64,000 nucleotides of DNA, taken from NCBI GenBank assembly GCA_033558025.1, contig JAUCEF010000007.1, positions 4,030,001 through 4,094,000 on the forward strand, given 5' to 3'. Shown here piece by piece: positions 51,983 to 63,345 of this stretch. Source of the stretch: Phytophthora sp. 'mugwort'. Taxonomy: Eukaryota; Oomycota; Peronosporomycetes; Peronosporales; Peronosporaceae. The notes under the pieces are model-generated. The model made no database searches and was not told the origin of the DNA. It worked only from the letters and a program-made list of their open reading frames with translations. A program made the translations under genes and the position numbers. The first letter of the stretch is position 1. Each line of letters opens with the position of its first letter.

Positions 51983-54423
51983 TGTGGGCGGTGATATTCT
52001 AATGATGGCTACAACAGGGTACAGCGACGACGAGGACTTTTGACAAATGAAGACAACTGCGGCAACTGGAGCTGCTCGCCGAAACGAAGGGCGGCCAGCG
52101 CGCCGCGCTCTCTTGACGGTCCCATCGCTGTACAACTGCCCCACCTGCGTACCGTACGCCGTACGGTCCCAACCTTTCGATCACTTGGACTCACTATGAG
52201 CAACTTGGTTTCACTATGCGGAGTGGATCGTATGCCTTCGCTGCTCCACCAATCAGCTCGCATGAAGGCAGACGAGCCATTTGCATCAAGTTTATGATCC
52301 CCTGGTCCGGCTATGCGCGTGTAAAAGAAGCCGATCCGAAACGGCCCAAAGCCGAGAATTGGCTCGGACGCGGTTATCGTCGAGGTGTGCAAGCAAGCCC
52401 GTCAAGTCTTCAGGCGCGTCGACCATCGACTCGACAGTAGTGAGGCAGAGTCGATCGCTTCGGTCTACCGCCTACGTGCGTTTTTTTTCTCAAGTTCGTC
52501 CGCAGAAAGTATCTTTGGCGGTCCACGCGCGGTTATTGACCCTGATATTGACGGCACCTGCTGCACGCGGTTGCTTGCCGCAGGTGATATTAGCGAAGGC
52601 ATTTGCCTCTTCTTGCGCGAGCATTCGCAGCCCGCAGCCACAATGGCGGCGATGGCGCAGAGAGCTCGGCGAAAAGTACTGTCCCCATCTGTCTGAGGCT
52701 TGTGGAGCGCGGCTGCAGCGGAGCCGAGTTTCCCGATTGCAGATGATGGACTGGCGGTCAGGCTATGTGTGGGCTGCGCGTACCGTCCAGATGAACTTGG
52801 CATTTGTATGTCCCGACAGCAGTGATGGAGGGAGGTGAAAGCTTGATGCCTTGTGTCGTGGGGGCTGCGCCGGCAAACAACGAAATCAAGCACGACTAAG
52901 CACTGCTGCTGGGCCGAGCGAGCACCTCTGACGATGCCACTCCAGCAGCTCGCGCTGCCGAGGATACCGATTCGGTAACCGAAATCAATCATGACGTCCG
53001 TCCGTTTTTTCTGTGCGAGTATCGTGATGAGGCGCTGACCCGACGCTGCACCGTCACATTTCGAGTAAATGCGCCTCGAATAATTGTGCCTTCGAACGCT
53101 TGGCGGCAATGCTGGCCAGCCCGGTATGGACGCAGTAGGTAAAGGCGGAGGCAATCAAGGCAGGCTTCGGCGACGACGCCGTAGCATTGGTTGCACAGCC
53201 TTAATGCAACCCCAACTGTGCAACGGTGCGATCTTCTGCGGTCGCAGTGGTACGGTGGCAGTTTAACGTGGCAGGGCGCCTTGCGTTTCGCTTGGTGCGA
53301 CTTGAAGCCACCGCACCAAGCACTGCTTGGCATGAAGTGCGGTGACTTCAAGTAAAACCGAGGGAACTACGTGTTGCTTGCTAACGCGCTGCAAAGGCTG
53401 ACTGTCCGGGCCAGACGGCGTGTAGTGCAAACCGATCGCCATTTGGCGCCAGAGGGACCAGCCCAGGGCCGGCATTATGGGCCATACAGACCTCGGACAG
53501 GCTCGAGCCAGCAACTTCACGGCGGATATTATCTTGCGGAACGGCTTATTCCCCTTGGTGAGGCAATGTTGAAGGCGGTGTTCCGCCGAGATTTGGCTCG
53601 AAAATTATCCTTAAGCTCTGTCGATTACGAGAAAACATATTCCACTAAAAGTCACAAGTGGGCTTGCCTACAGAACTAAGCGCGCGTAGGTGACAGCTTT
53701 TAAGGCGTTCGTTCCTATGCCTTTAACACGACCAAAACAACATCGAAAAGGAGTCGAGCGTATTCTCCGACGCTCTTTCTTGCACTCGTGGTGCGATGCG
53801 GACAGTTGGGGCTGCTGAATGGCTGCTTTACGCTCTGTTTTCTTTCGATGCTGGCATCCGCAGGCCTATCCAAACAAACGATCGACTTCATTGTGCGATT
53901 TAACAGCGTCATCGCCGTGTTCCGGTTGATCGTGCGCTCGCACTGCGAAAATCAGGCTCCCCGTCACAGGAAGGACGTTGACGACGATCCGACCTGTGTG
54001 GCAGCAATGCTGCCAGCAGGGGATTGTGATATGTGTGCTGGTGTGTTGGGCCAACACTGTTGGCCGGTATGGCATCGGCTCGTCTACGAGCTTCGAAGAG
54101 CTCATTGACGCAGCTTAAATAGGCTGAGCTGTATGGTTCACTACGCCAGCACGCCACAAATGTCATTCCTTGTATATATATCGCGGAGCGCAGCAGATCC
54201 AGCTACAATAAAAACAAAACTTAGGAAAGGTTTGTTGGAAGTACCGGGGAAGTGTTGCAGGTTGCACTTTCGAAAACGCAGTCATCACTTGACACGCAAG
54301 AAAGCAACTTCATGTGACGGTTGTCGACTTGCTACATATACAATCTTAAATTTAGTAACTATGGTGGAACCGCTTCTAAGTAGGGGCATTGTCTCCCCGG
54401 CTAGTATATAATACTCTGCTCGC
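51983..54423. other. Long intergenic stretch; no supported gene
   Basis: It contains a minus-strand frame of 229 codons (53154-52465) and plus-strand frames of 185 (52281-52838) and 102 codons (53371-53679). None has a recognisable domain, and the two larger ones overlap antiparallel. A small inverted repeat lies at 53301-53352. The last few hundred bases should contain the promoter of the WLGC gene. Confidence 0.45.
53301..53352. repeat. 16-bp inverted repeat, one mismatch, 20-nt loop
   Basis: CTTGAAGCCACCGCAC (53301-53316) pairs with GTGCGGTGACTTCAAG (53337-53352) at 15 of 16 positions. The loop itself holds CAAGCACTGCTTG, an inner palindrome, so a branched hairpin could form. Confidence 0.8.
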
Positions 54424-57011
54424 ATGAGTGTGGCGCCTAGCGGCGACCTCAAGTGCTCACTTGGGGCATATGCCACCGATCCGGTCGAAGTAATCCACCT
54501 CAAACCCTCTACGCTGCCTCACCCCATAGTAACGAGACAACTCACTCCCGTCTCCATCCAAGTCGCTTCTAGAACAAATGCTCGACTTAGCACAACGTCC
54601 TTCCGACAAGCGTACGGACCATTAGGCATTCCTCTTCTGCTCGTTGCGATCGTGTCCATCCTCTGGACGTCGTGGCTTATTTTCCTCACCATGGCGCCGA
54701 ACGAAGCGGCAAACCGTCTGATGCACACGGAGGACTACGACAATGGCCAGTTCTGGCTGATCGTTGAGCGAGAGCCGCTCGTCAAGTGGTTCAGTGCGCT
54801 AGGGTTCGTTGTCGTCGACATCGGATATTTAGCGGTGCTTGTCGAGATGTTCATGTTTCGAAGTATCGCCAACCGGGTCAATAGAGCAGCCTCAAAAAGC
54901 TGGTACGTGTCATTGGCAGAGCGATGCAAGCTACAGCGAGCAATGAGAACCTGGGTGGATCTAACAGGATACAACTCCAAGCACCGCAAGTATTTTGTTA
55001 GTATATTGTTCTGCTCGTGGGGATAATGTGTGGTCTATTGTTCACTAGACAAGTTGTTGCTGTAGAATGTATTCCTCAAGGCTAGTGACCTAGTTTTCCA
55101 GGGCTTGATACTGCGCCGGACACTGGACCAAGGCTTCCCAGACTCTTTGTCAATTGGCTTCGCCTACTTTGTCTGCCTCAATGGCTTTACCTGTGTGTTC
55201 AACATCGTTTCGGCAAAAAATTCGGCTTTTGCTGAAGTTCTCATCGACTCCATGTACGTAATCCCGCAAACTTTATTTGCTACCAGCTAGTTTACGATCT
55301 TGTCTTTCTGCCGTACTTGCTCCAGGTTTGATCTTGGCGCTGCCGTTCTCTTCCCAATGATAGTACTAGGCTATTGCACGTACTACTTTAAGCTCGACCG
55401 CGCCGAGTTCCTCATCAACGTTGAGGTGCTGGATGAGGGCACATTTGAGCGCTTCACTCGGATGCAAGCTGACCCAGCTCAAGTGGCGCTCTTCCTCATT
55501 AATTTTAATTATCTGCGGATCAAGAGTACACTGGACTTTATACTGGGAATCGGCATGAACTTTTCGTTCTGCTACCGATTCAGTCGTGTTGTGGAGATCC
55601 TTGCAACACAAAGGTATCGGTCGGAAGGCGCCAAATTGAGTTCTACAATTGCTGTTGTCAATGTAGACAAGCAGGCGTACCAGAAGCCGGTGCCACGTTG
55701 GCTTGCACTTCCGTTCTTCATGACTTGTATTTTTGCGGTAGTGTATACCCACCAAGCCATGGAAATATCTCGTACCTCATGCCGTGCGTATCCTCAGTGT
55801 GTGGCATTCTCGCGCGTCTGGAATAGCGGAGAGAATTGCTCGTGTCTTATGCTGATTGACACTGATCGTTCACCTCGAACGGCTCACGATTGGTATTCCC
55901 CGGTTGATGCTACGGAAACCATCCGCGCGTTGGCAGCCGCTGGAACTCTACACGGTCTGCAGCTCATTAACCGGCAACTGCGGTACTTTCCACAAGAACT
56001 TCAACGCTGCAGTGGTCTTGAGACCATGTAAGTGCTTTTCGTCGCTTGCGTAGCTCCTCAACTATGCAATGAAATTTTGTCACCTCTTGTGTTCTTGCAT
56101 TCATGGGTAGTTCACTCATTTACACAAGCACGGAAGAAGTACCAGAATGGACCACAGAATTTAAGCATCTCCAGTACTTGTACGTGAACAAACATACACA
56201 TTTTTTATGTCATTAACGTCTTTCTGTATTCTGTATACGCAGACATATCGAGGGCAAATACGGCAGCCGCAACCTCGTAACTCTCCCTCCCGGTCTTTTC
56301 AGCGACCTACCACGACTCACATTCCTGCATATTGGCAACCACGGCCACCTCACAGGCATTCCACCTTTCAACGGCACACCCAATTTGCGCAGCCTGACTC
56401 TAGCGATCCTTTCATCCGTCACTGAGCTGCCACCACTGAATCATCTCTCCCGACTGGAGACCCTCGCTCTCGTGCAGATCCCGCAGGTGGCCGCGATTCC
56501 AGACTTGGACTCACTCACCAGTCTGTCGCGTCTCACTCTCTATCGCCCCAATCATGTCTGCTGCAACGGATTCCTGAGCGTGTGCGACCTCACAGACAGC
56601 TACTGCAAGTACGACCCGGTGTTTGACGTCCCCGGAGCTACGTGCCTCGCTCCGGACGATCCAAGACGTGCCGGCCCAGCCACTGTGCTGATTCTGAAGC
56701 GTTTTGCTTCCACCATATGCCAGAGGACAGCGCTTCCCTTTGCAATTGAAGCGCTATCAGACACACCATCTTCCGAGCGTATCGCGGCCTGTGCAGGAGT
56801 TCTTTATCGGCAGTGCCATATTCCGGGAGTGACGTCTGACGAATTGTTAGGCATGTGTTATAGTGCTCGGATGCAGGTTGTATCGTGCAATGTGGACCAG
56901 CCTTTCATTCAGGTGAGAAGATTGCAAATCCAACGAGGTGTTGGCCTTCCCTGTGACCCCATAGACGAAGCCTGGCTCGACTGTAAAGACAAAGACGGAG
57001 ATAATGTCTGA
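54424..57011 (+). CDS. Oomycete membrane LRR protein with C-terminal WLGC domain, five exons
   Basis: Exons are 54424-54996, 55102-55253, 55326-56027, 56111-56179 and 56243-57011. The introns of 105, 72, 83 and 63 nt are GT...AG and keep the frame, giving 754 residues. The N-terminal half is a multi-pass membrane domain (helices near 67-90 GIPLLLVAIVSILWTSWLIF and 122-146 WFSALGFVVVDIGYLAVLVE, then LGAAVLFPMIVLGYCTYYF and LALPFFMTCIFAVVYTH). A Cys-containing loop follows, then leucine-rich repeats with short units (LFSDLPRLTFLHIGN, GTPNLRSLTLAIL, LSRLETLALVQIP, LDSLTSLSRLTLY). The Cys-rich C-terminal region ends RRLQIQRGVGLPCDPIDEAW then LDC, which is the oomycete-specific WLGC domain. Here the naming motif reads WLDC (743-746) instead of WLGC. 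No function is established for the family; a surface or sensing role is only a guess. Confidence 0.88.
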
Positions 57012-57795
57012 TGGAACGATCGGCTGGCAAGTTTTGTACGAGTCACAGACCTTCAGAACCGGCAATGGAAATGGCAACAATCTGCCCCATGAACCCGAGG
57101 ATTGCTCACGACGGAAGAAATGATTACTTACTGTACTTACAAGTACACGAAGTTGGTTCATCCTGCTTGCTGTGGTAGTCTCATGAGAACGGTATCCATC
57201 CCAGAGCGCCAGACACCAAACTGGCACGGATTCATGTAAATGTTAGCGTATAAATATTCCGCTTGGGAGGCCGTCTTCGGAGTGGATGAACGGTTCCTTT
57301 CCTCGTTCTGCTCCCTAAATTTCGGCGCTCTCCTAGAATCGCACTCACCGCGTGGGGTTAGCGCGCTTACCTTTTAAAAAGCTGGAAACACTGACACAGT
57401 ATGGAACCGAGGCTAAATGTTGTGACGTGTCAAGGATTCCATTCCCCCCTTGTGACACGAATTTTCATCATCTGGACCTCAAGACGTCGCTGGACGTTTG
57501 CTGGGTATCAGCAGCAGGACTCCCGATTATGGGATGGCGTTTTCAATAATTTCCAACAAAAGCATAAATATATTTATCCCGGCGTTTCCCCATACATTAT
57601 TGATAATTTATTTAATAAGACAAGCATCTGCCATAATTTATATACAAACCTCTTTATCATTATGGTCTCCTGCCATCCAACCAGCCACCGAAGTTCACTG
57701 CTACCAACAGCTCACCGCCACAGCTTGATCCAGCGCTCACAAGCTCTCCCACTTCAATTTTCTCCAAGCCCAATGCCCCCCCCCCCCAAGCTATC
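57012..57795. other. 3' flank of the WLGC gene and hAT 5' flank
   Basis: Contains AT-rich stretches (57540-57650) and a C run near 57775-57787. Frames at 57352-57847 have no domain. It may include the terminal region of the following hAT element. Confidence 0.45.
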
Positions 57796-59583
57796 ATGGT
57801 TATCGCACCAGGACCCCGCCACGCCACGTTCACACCAGCTCAGGTGACCGGGTTCTACTTCAGTCCGCGCCGTGACGACGTCGACAAGGCCACCCCGGAG
57901 TATTTCCGTTGGTTTTGCGGAACGGTTCGAAAAAACCCCGTCGGAACGACTATCCAAACCTCATGCAGCACGTGCGCCGCGAGCACCCGGACTACGAAGC
58001 TGTGATGCTGTCTGGCTCCATGCTCAACTACGTCCGACGCTCTGCGTTGAATGTGTACGGGTGGATGGCCTGGATCATCAAAACAACTTGCCATTTCACT
58101 TCTGCGAGAACCCAGATGAAAGACGGTAAGTTCAATCCGCTGGTGTTGCTGTTTATAGTCGGACTAAACTTTTTGTGTCCTTACTTTGATATAGATACTC
58201 TAATTTGGACCCAATTGGTATCGAGACGCTAATCCAATCCATGGAAAGCCTCACACGGATTATGGAGCGCTACATCGCCGCTAAAATGCCAGAGCACTTT
58301 GAGCTCATCTTCGACGGATAGAGTCACGCTTCGGAGCACTTCATCGCTGGCTTCGACTGTTACGAGGTCGACAGCGTGACCAAGACCACGTTGCTCTGCA
58401 TGGCGCCCCTTCTATACGAGCCCGAACAATACCTCTCGGCTCACGGGCACTTCGATTTCTGGCTGAGATGCTGCCACGCGACTACGGTAAGCAACTAAGC
58501 GATTGTCTGTATGTATTGGGTGATAATTGCTCGGTGAACCGGCTACTGGCTACACTCATTGGCGTCCCCCTCGTGGGGTGCGCAAGCCACCGGCTGGACA
58601 GAGCTCTGCAAGTGGAGATGAAGCAGCACGAGGTAGATCTGCCTGCAGTCCAAGTCCTGATGGTGCGGCTGAGGACGCTGAAGCAGTCAGCTAAGCTCAG
58701 GTAATTATTGTTGGTTTGTGGATAATTATTTGTGGCGAATGTGCTAATGTGGTAATTTATGATTATGTTGTGGGCATATTTGTAGGTTGAAAACAGCTCT
58801 CCGACCGTTATCCGACAGGATACTCGGTGGAGTTCAACGTTCGGGATGGTCAAACGCTATTTTGAGCTCCTGAAACATCTCGACTCTGCAGACGACGCCC
58901 TCGTAGACGTCCTTCCGGCGCCGGACACCAACAAGCGCCTTCTCGCACTACTGAAAGATTTGAAGAAGGTGGAATCAATGTCCAAGGCTCTCTAAGGTGA
59001 ACATGTGAGCTTGTTGGACGTGCGTGTGTGGTTGGACGGTTTAATTGCCGTGAAGCCATACTACGCGAGATTTCTTTAGTAAGTTGTCGTCTATCAGTGA
59101 TTTTATTAACGGTATCATCGTTTAATTAACACTTTTATGATTGTATGTCCCATTCAGGAACTCGTGCAGATGTCGTGCACAGCCTTGACTTCGAATCATG
59201 CTGTGTACGCGTTCTCGGGTGAAACACCAGCCGCCTTACACGTCTAGAGAAGACAGCGCTGCACCCTATCTGCTGCTTGGATCAAGATGCTCGACAAAGG
59301 TCGGGCGTTACAAGAAGTGGTGATGACGAGACGCGAACGACGACGAGGGGTCGTTCCTGGAGCAACTTCAAAAGCGTCGTCGCTTGGCTGTGGTTGACCA
59401 AAGGTGCCACATGCTAAGCAGTATCCCGCCGACGTCTTATCTTGTCGAGCGATTCTTTAGCGTCGCCAGGACGACGTACGACCAAGAACGGCATAGTTGA
59501 TCCGATCACACTGGAAATTGTGCTTTCCTTGCGTCAGAATGGTCAGTATTGGACTGCGAGCACCGTCGATGAGGCCACGTAAC
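57796..59583 (+). mobile_element. hAT transposase, near full-length but inactivated
   Basis: Blocks in order: a BED-type start (YFRWFCGTVRK, then YPNLMQHVRREHPDYEAVML with the His pair); NVYGWMAWIIKTTCHF; an intron-like gap (about 58127-58193); DPIGIETLIQSMESLTRIME then HFELIFDG followed by a TAG at about 58320 where TGG of 'FDGWS' is expected; HFIAGFDCYEV and APLLYEPEQYLSAHGHFDF. Next are VLGDNCSVNRLLATLIGVPL and VGCASHRLDRAL (58520-58610), VQVLMVRLRTLKQSAKLR, a second intron-like gap (58701-58785), and LLALLKDLKKVESMSKAL with a stop. The C-terminal dimerisation region reads MLSSIPPTSYLVERFFSVAR (59410-59470) and ends DPITLEIVLSLRQNGQYW. Several stops and frameshifts show it is dead, but decay is modest. 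Terminal repeats were not identified. Confidence 0.85.
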
Positions 59584-60690
59584 ACGATGTCTCTTTTCTT
59601 CAAGTTTTAATCCTTCTCATTATGCTCTTATTTATCGCCTGCTCTGGGGTGATGCCATTATCTATGGGTCGAGATTGTTTTATCGATGCCGTCATTTATT
59701 CTACGCGAAAGCTTTAGATGAATAAAAATGCCATAATCGGGAGCCCTGATCAGCAGTAAGAAGCCCATACTGAAATCCCTCTAGTTGATGCATTCAAAAG
59801 TGCGGTGCATTTAGCAGCAGCCCCTGAAATCAAGCACAGGCTCACGGCGCACCCAAACATTTTGCTGCCCACAACGTTTTTTCTATTTGCGCTATTGTGC
59901 GTTCTACTCAAAATTTCCTTGCGCGGTTCATCGAATCAATCACGCAGCAAATCGCGCAAGGCCGGCAATTCACTTGCGTCAACTGCAACTCCATCAAGTA
60001 CGAAAAAGTCATAGCGAGCGCATAGACTCGACATGATCAAATGAAATAGTAATTGTATTAAGGCGATTCGCTCAATCGGTCAATTTTGGTAAATTTAGGT
60101 GGGAAGCACAATACTTCGTGTATGACTGAAACTGCTCTTTAACAAAGCATGCGGACTAATTCCGAGTACAGGTGGCCGAAAACGGAGTAATGACACATTT
60201 TGACAGGTTTCGGGAGAATGGCAGAACGCCCGAGTACATTGCAGCAATGTCTCGTGAGCTCCTCGTTGCACCGCCAATTTCGCTTCGCTCATGGCGGGCA
60301 AGGCGTCGTTAGGGCTACTATTCCGGTCCACGCGCCAACCATTGCAGACCTCCGCTTCGCTTCGGTTGCAAAGGTCTCTCTGAGGCCTCTTAGAATGACC
60401 GCGGCTCTCCATAAACATCCGAGATCTTTCACTGCAAAGTTGTGAATGTACTCGCGGTTCAGCCGGTCTGCACCGGTATGTACTCGTTACTCGTCCCTTT
60501 TTGTCGGTATCCACGGTAACCGCGACATGTACTCGATTTTCCTCCTTCTGTACTCAGATTTAATCTCTTCTCTATATCAAGGGTCCGATCGTTTTTCTGA
60601 GTTTGTCCGCGAGAGACAGGCAAGTCGACGGAAGTATATCCGGATAATCCTGTGTCCCTGCCTTCAAATCTGTTCGCAGTAGGCTCCCCG
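59584..60690. other. Spacer between hAT relics; no supported gene
   Basis: Frames at 59805-60014 (with a hydrophobic stretch) and 60095-60514 (minus) have no domain. The region 60200-60450 is GC-richer than its surroundings. Nothing could be assigned. Confidence 0.4.
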
Positions 60691-60693
60691 TTG

Positions 60694-60775
60694 TGGACCA
60701 CAACGTTTTCAACTGACGGTAACGACAACGTTGTGGGTTAAGGTTGAGGGATTGAAAACGTTTTCCAACCCACAA
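60694..60775. repeat. Imperfect inverted repeat with GTTTTCAA / TTGAAAAC arms
   Basis: GTTGTGG...CACAACGTTTTCAA (60690-60713) faces TTGAAAACGTT...CCCACAA (60757-60778). ACAACGTTGTGG in the centre forms its own small palindrome. It lies just upstream of the second hAT relic and could be part of its 5' terminal region or a separate MITE. Confidence 0.55.
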
Positions 60776-60917
60776 ATGCACTGTCCTAGAAAAATGTATG
60801 CACATTAATCTTGCTGCACATTCAATACCTTTAAAATCGAAGTGCACAATGTATTGCGGAGCGATATCTTCCTACCGGCCGAACACAGATCGAACTTGTG
60901 AGGCCTAGGTTGTTCAC

Positions 60918-63345
60918 CATGGACGCCGCTCCCACAACGTCCTGCCGATCTCCGAACGGTGACGCGTTTCGACTCCTGTTGGGCAAACAACAGCGCGTGT
61001 ACTGCCAGTACAAGGACAGTTCAGCGCTCTTCGCGCCGGGCGTCACCAAGGAGTAGGGGGACTTCAAGAACCCCAGGTGGTCGCCCACCGCCACGCCGAC
61101 CCCTCGGCTACAACCTCCCCGTCCAACTACAGTTCATGCTGAGCATTTACCGCCTCACATCCCAGAACCAAGCGTTCTTTTCAAGATGGAGGGTGTTCAT
61201 TGCCCTGAACGATGGGAATTTATTTCTTGTCCCCTTTGAAACGTTTGCTTCGGTTCTGAAGGACGAACTGATCTCAAAGCAAGCTGCTTTTGCATACTAT
61301 GCAGAATGCAGTTGTAAGGTAACTAACTCGCATGGCTCCACTACAGCTGTGAAGGTTCATATGGAGAAATTCCACATGGATGTCCTGTTACGGGCAAAAC
61401 AAGCGCGACAACAGGGGAGGGCCAGATATGCTAAACGTCAACTGGGGAATGCGTATGATCAGGCGCCAGAGGCTTCAAAGAATCAGCTCACTGCCGTATC
61501 TGAAGCTATATAGAACTACGTGAATGGACTACTTGCCAAGTGGGTGGCATAAAGTACGCGTCCATTGTCACTTCTTGAAGACACAGGCTTTTTAGAATTT
61601 ATTCGTTTATTTAAGCAGGAGTTGGCCGGCGCGATTTTGGATGTCCCTGGAGCTGTCACTTTTTTGTGTCGCGACAGATATCTGGACGAGCAAGAAGGCG
61701 CAATGCTACATGTTGTTTACATTGCATTATGCGGAAGAAGATTTTACATTGTGTAGCTGGGTGCTAGAAGTGGAGGCGTTTCCTGGAACGCATACAGGAG
61801 TTGCAATCCCTCCGTTTAGAGGACATGATGAAGCGATGTGAGCTGAAGGCAGAAATCTGTACGTTACTGGTCCGTGATGGTGCTTCAAAGCAGTTCTTGC
61901 GACTGAGTTCATGGGAGTCAACAACATGTCATGTATTGCACATTCTCTTCACTTAGTTCTTGGTGCCGCGTTGGCGCGGCAAAAAGAAGATGCAATGATT
62001 GTTGACGTGGTAGCACTAGCTGACAACGACACCGAAGGCACCCACAGCACTGCTGCGACCACGGTTCAGCCAGATGTTAACTCCGTCATGCACCCGCTGA
62101 CCACCATGCCGCGGAGGACGAAGCTGTCTGAGCAACGGATTGGAGCAACAAGCTGCAGTGAATGCTGTTGAATTGTTTGTGGCGACAACGATACCAAGGC
62201 CGGATACGGTGGCAAGAAAAGCGTTGGGGAAATGCGCAAAATTGTTCAACGGGTTTCAGAAGCCTCGCAACGTTTTTACATAAGTCACCAAAGGCGACAA
62301 ACCGGCTTGATCAAATTCAAATCAAAGACTGGAAGCGTTCGGCGTTGCATCTTATTACGGATTGCCCTATGCGGTCGAATTCTTGCCGCGATATGCTGAC
62401 CCGGTTGATCGAGCTACAGGCACCATTAGACAATTTCTTTAGTCGTCTGGAAAGACTGGTATTCAAGGAGGAGTTTAAGGAGTTGAGTCGCGATACTTCC
62501 CAAACCGAGTGAATGGTTTGCGATCAGATGTTTGGTAGCTCTGTTGGATCCTATCGCCGCTGTAACAAAAGTTCTTGGTGGAAGCAACTCTCCAACTTTG
62601 GCATTGGCATTTCCCATGTTGAAAAGGGTCAAAAAGGTGCTGGGCAACTAAAACCTCTTTGCGAAACAAGCCGCAGACGTCAGGCGCCAGGAGTTCCAGT
62701 CTGAGATTCTCGCGCTGATGAATAATGTGCGTGCTGCCATTCTAAATCTCCTTACAAAATGGTTTAGAGGAATGAGCTTTGATCTGGTCTGGATAACCTT
62801 CCTTGATCCTCGCTTCCATAAGATGAAACTACTGACGCAACCGAGGTCGAGGAGGCCAAAAGTGCTTGATTGCTGCTGCTGCTGTTGTTGTTGCACGCAA
62901 TTGCCGGAGACTCAACAACTCCCGTTCAAAACGCTCGTGTGGACGACCTGCGAACCAATCCTCAAGCGATGATACTGCTGCTGTCTGGGATGAATTGTTG
63001 GGGTCGGACGACGAAGATGCCAGCATTCGCACCAATCCTACTTTCCAAAAGGTGCAGCTTAATTGTGCAAGCGAGTTTGTGGCGTATCTCGAAGAGGCTA
63101 AAGCAGTTCCCCATAACGAAGATCGCCTAGCTTGGTGGACCGTTAACGGTCACAAGTATCCATCGCTGAAGCTTCTTGCCCGGAAATAGCTGGATTGCGT
63201 CACCAACTCTGTGCCATCTGAGAGAGCTTTCTCCGCTGCAGGCAACATCGTGACTGCAAAGCGTAGCTAAATGGTTCCAGAGCTTGTTCGCGATATCGTG
63301 TTCATTTCTGAGAAGTATGTTGTCCATAAGAAAAATTATAACTGC
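60918..63345 (+). mobile_element. hAT transposase relic of a second subfamily
   Basis: The zinc-finger-like start near 61290-61380 shows C/C/H/H spacing (AECSCKVTNSHG ... VKVHMEKFHMDV). Then come SLLEDTGFLEFIRLFKQELA; FCVATDIWTSKKAQCYMLFT and LHYAEEDFTLCSWVLEVEAF (catalytic Asp in TDIWTS); NNMSCIAHSLHLVLGAAL (the conserved AH block); RSLATFLHKSPKATNRL; LITDCPMRSNSCRDMLTRLI (usually 'CPTRWNS'); and FDLVWITFLDPRFHKMKLL. The hAT C-terminal dimerisation domain reads LAWWTVNGHKYPSLKLLARK, a stop at 63187, then SVPSERAFSAAGNIVTAKRS. Stops and frameshifts occur throughout. A CTG/TTG repeat (62867-62895) interrupts the frame before the last domain. It is distinct in sequence from the hAT at 57.8 kb. 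Confidence 0.85.
62866..62896. repeat. (TGC)n(TGT)n trinucleotide repeat
   Basis: About ten CTG/TTG triplets encode a run of Cys, Leu or Ala depending on frame. It lies inside the hAT relic between the DPRF block and the dimerisation domain. Confidence 0.9.

Noticed and set aside
52281..52838. 185-codon plus-strand open frame
   Set aside because: No domain or family resemblance; overlaps a longer antiparallel frame.
52465..53154. 229-codon minus-strand open frame
   Set aside because: No domain, overlaps a 185-codon plus frame, and the composition is low in structure. It lies in a GC-rich intergenic stretch where long frames arise by chance.
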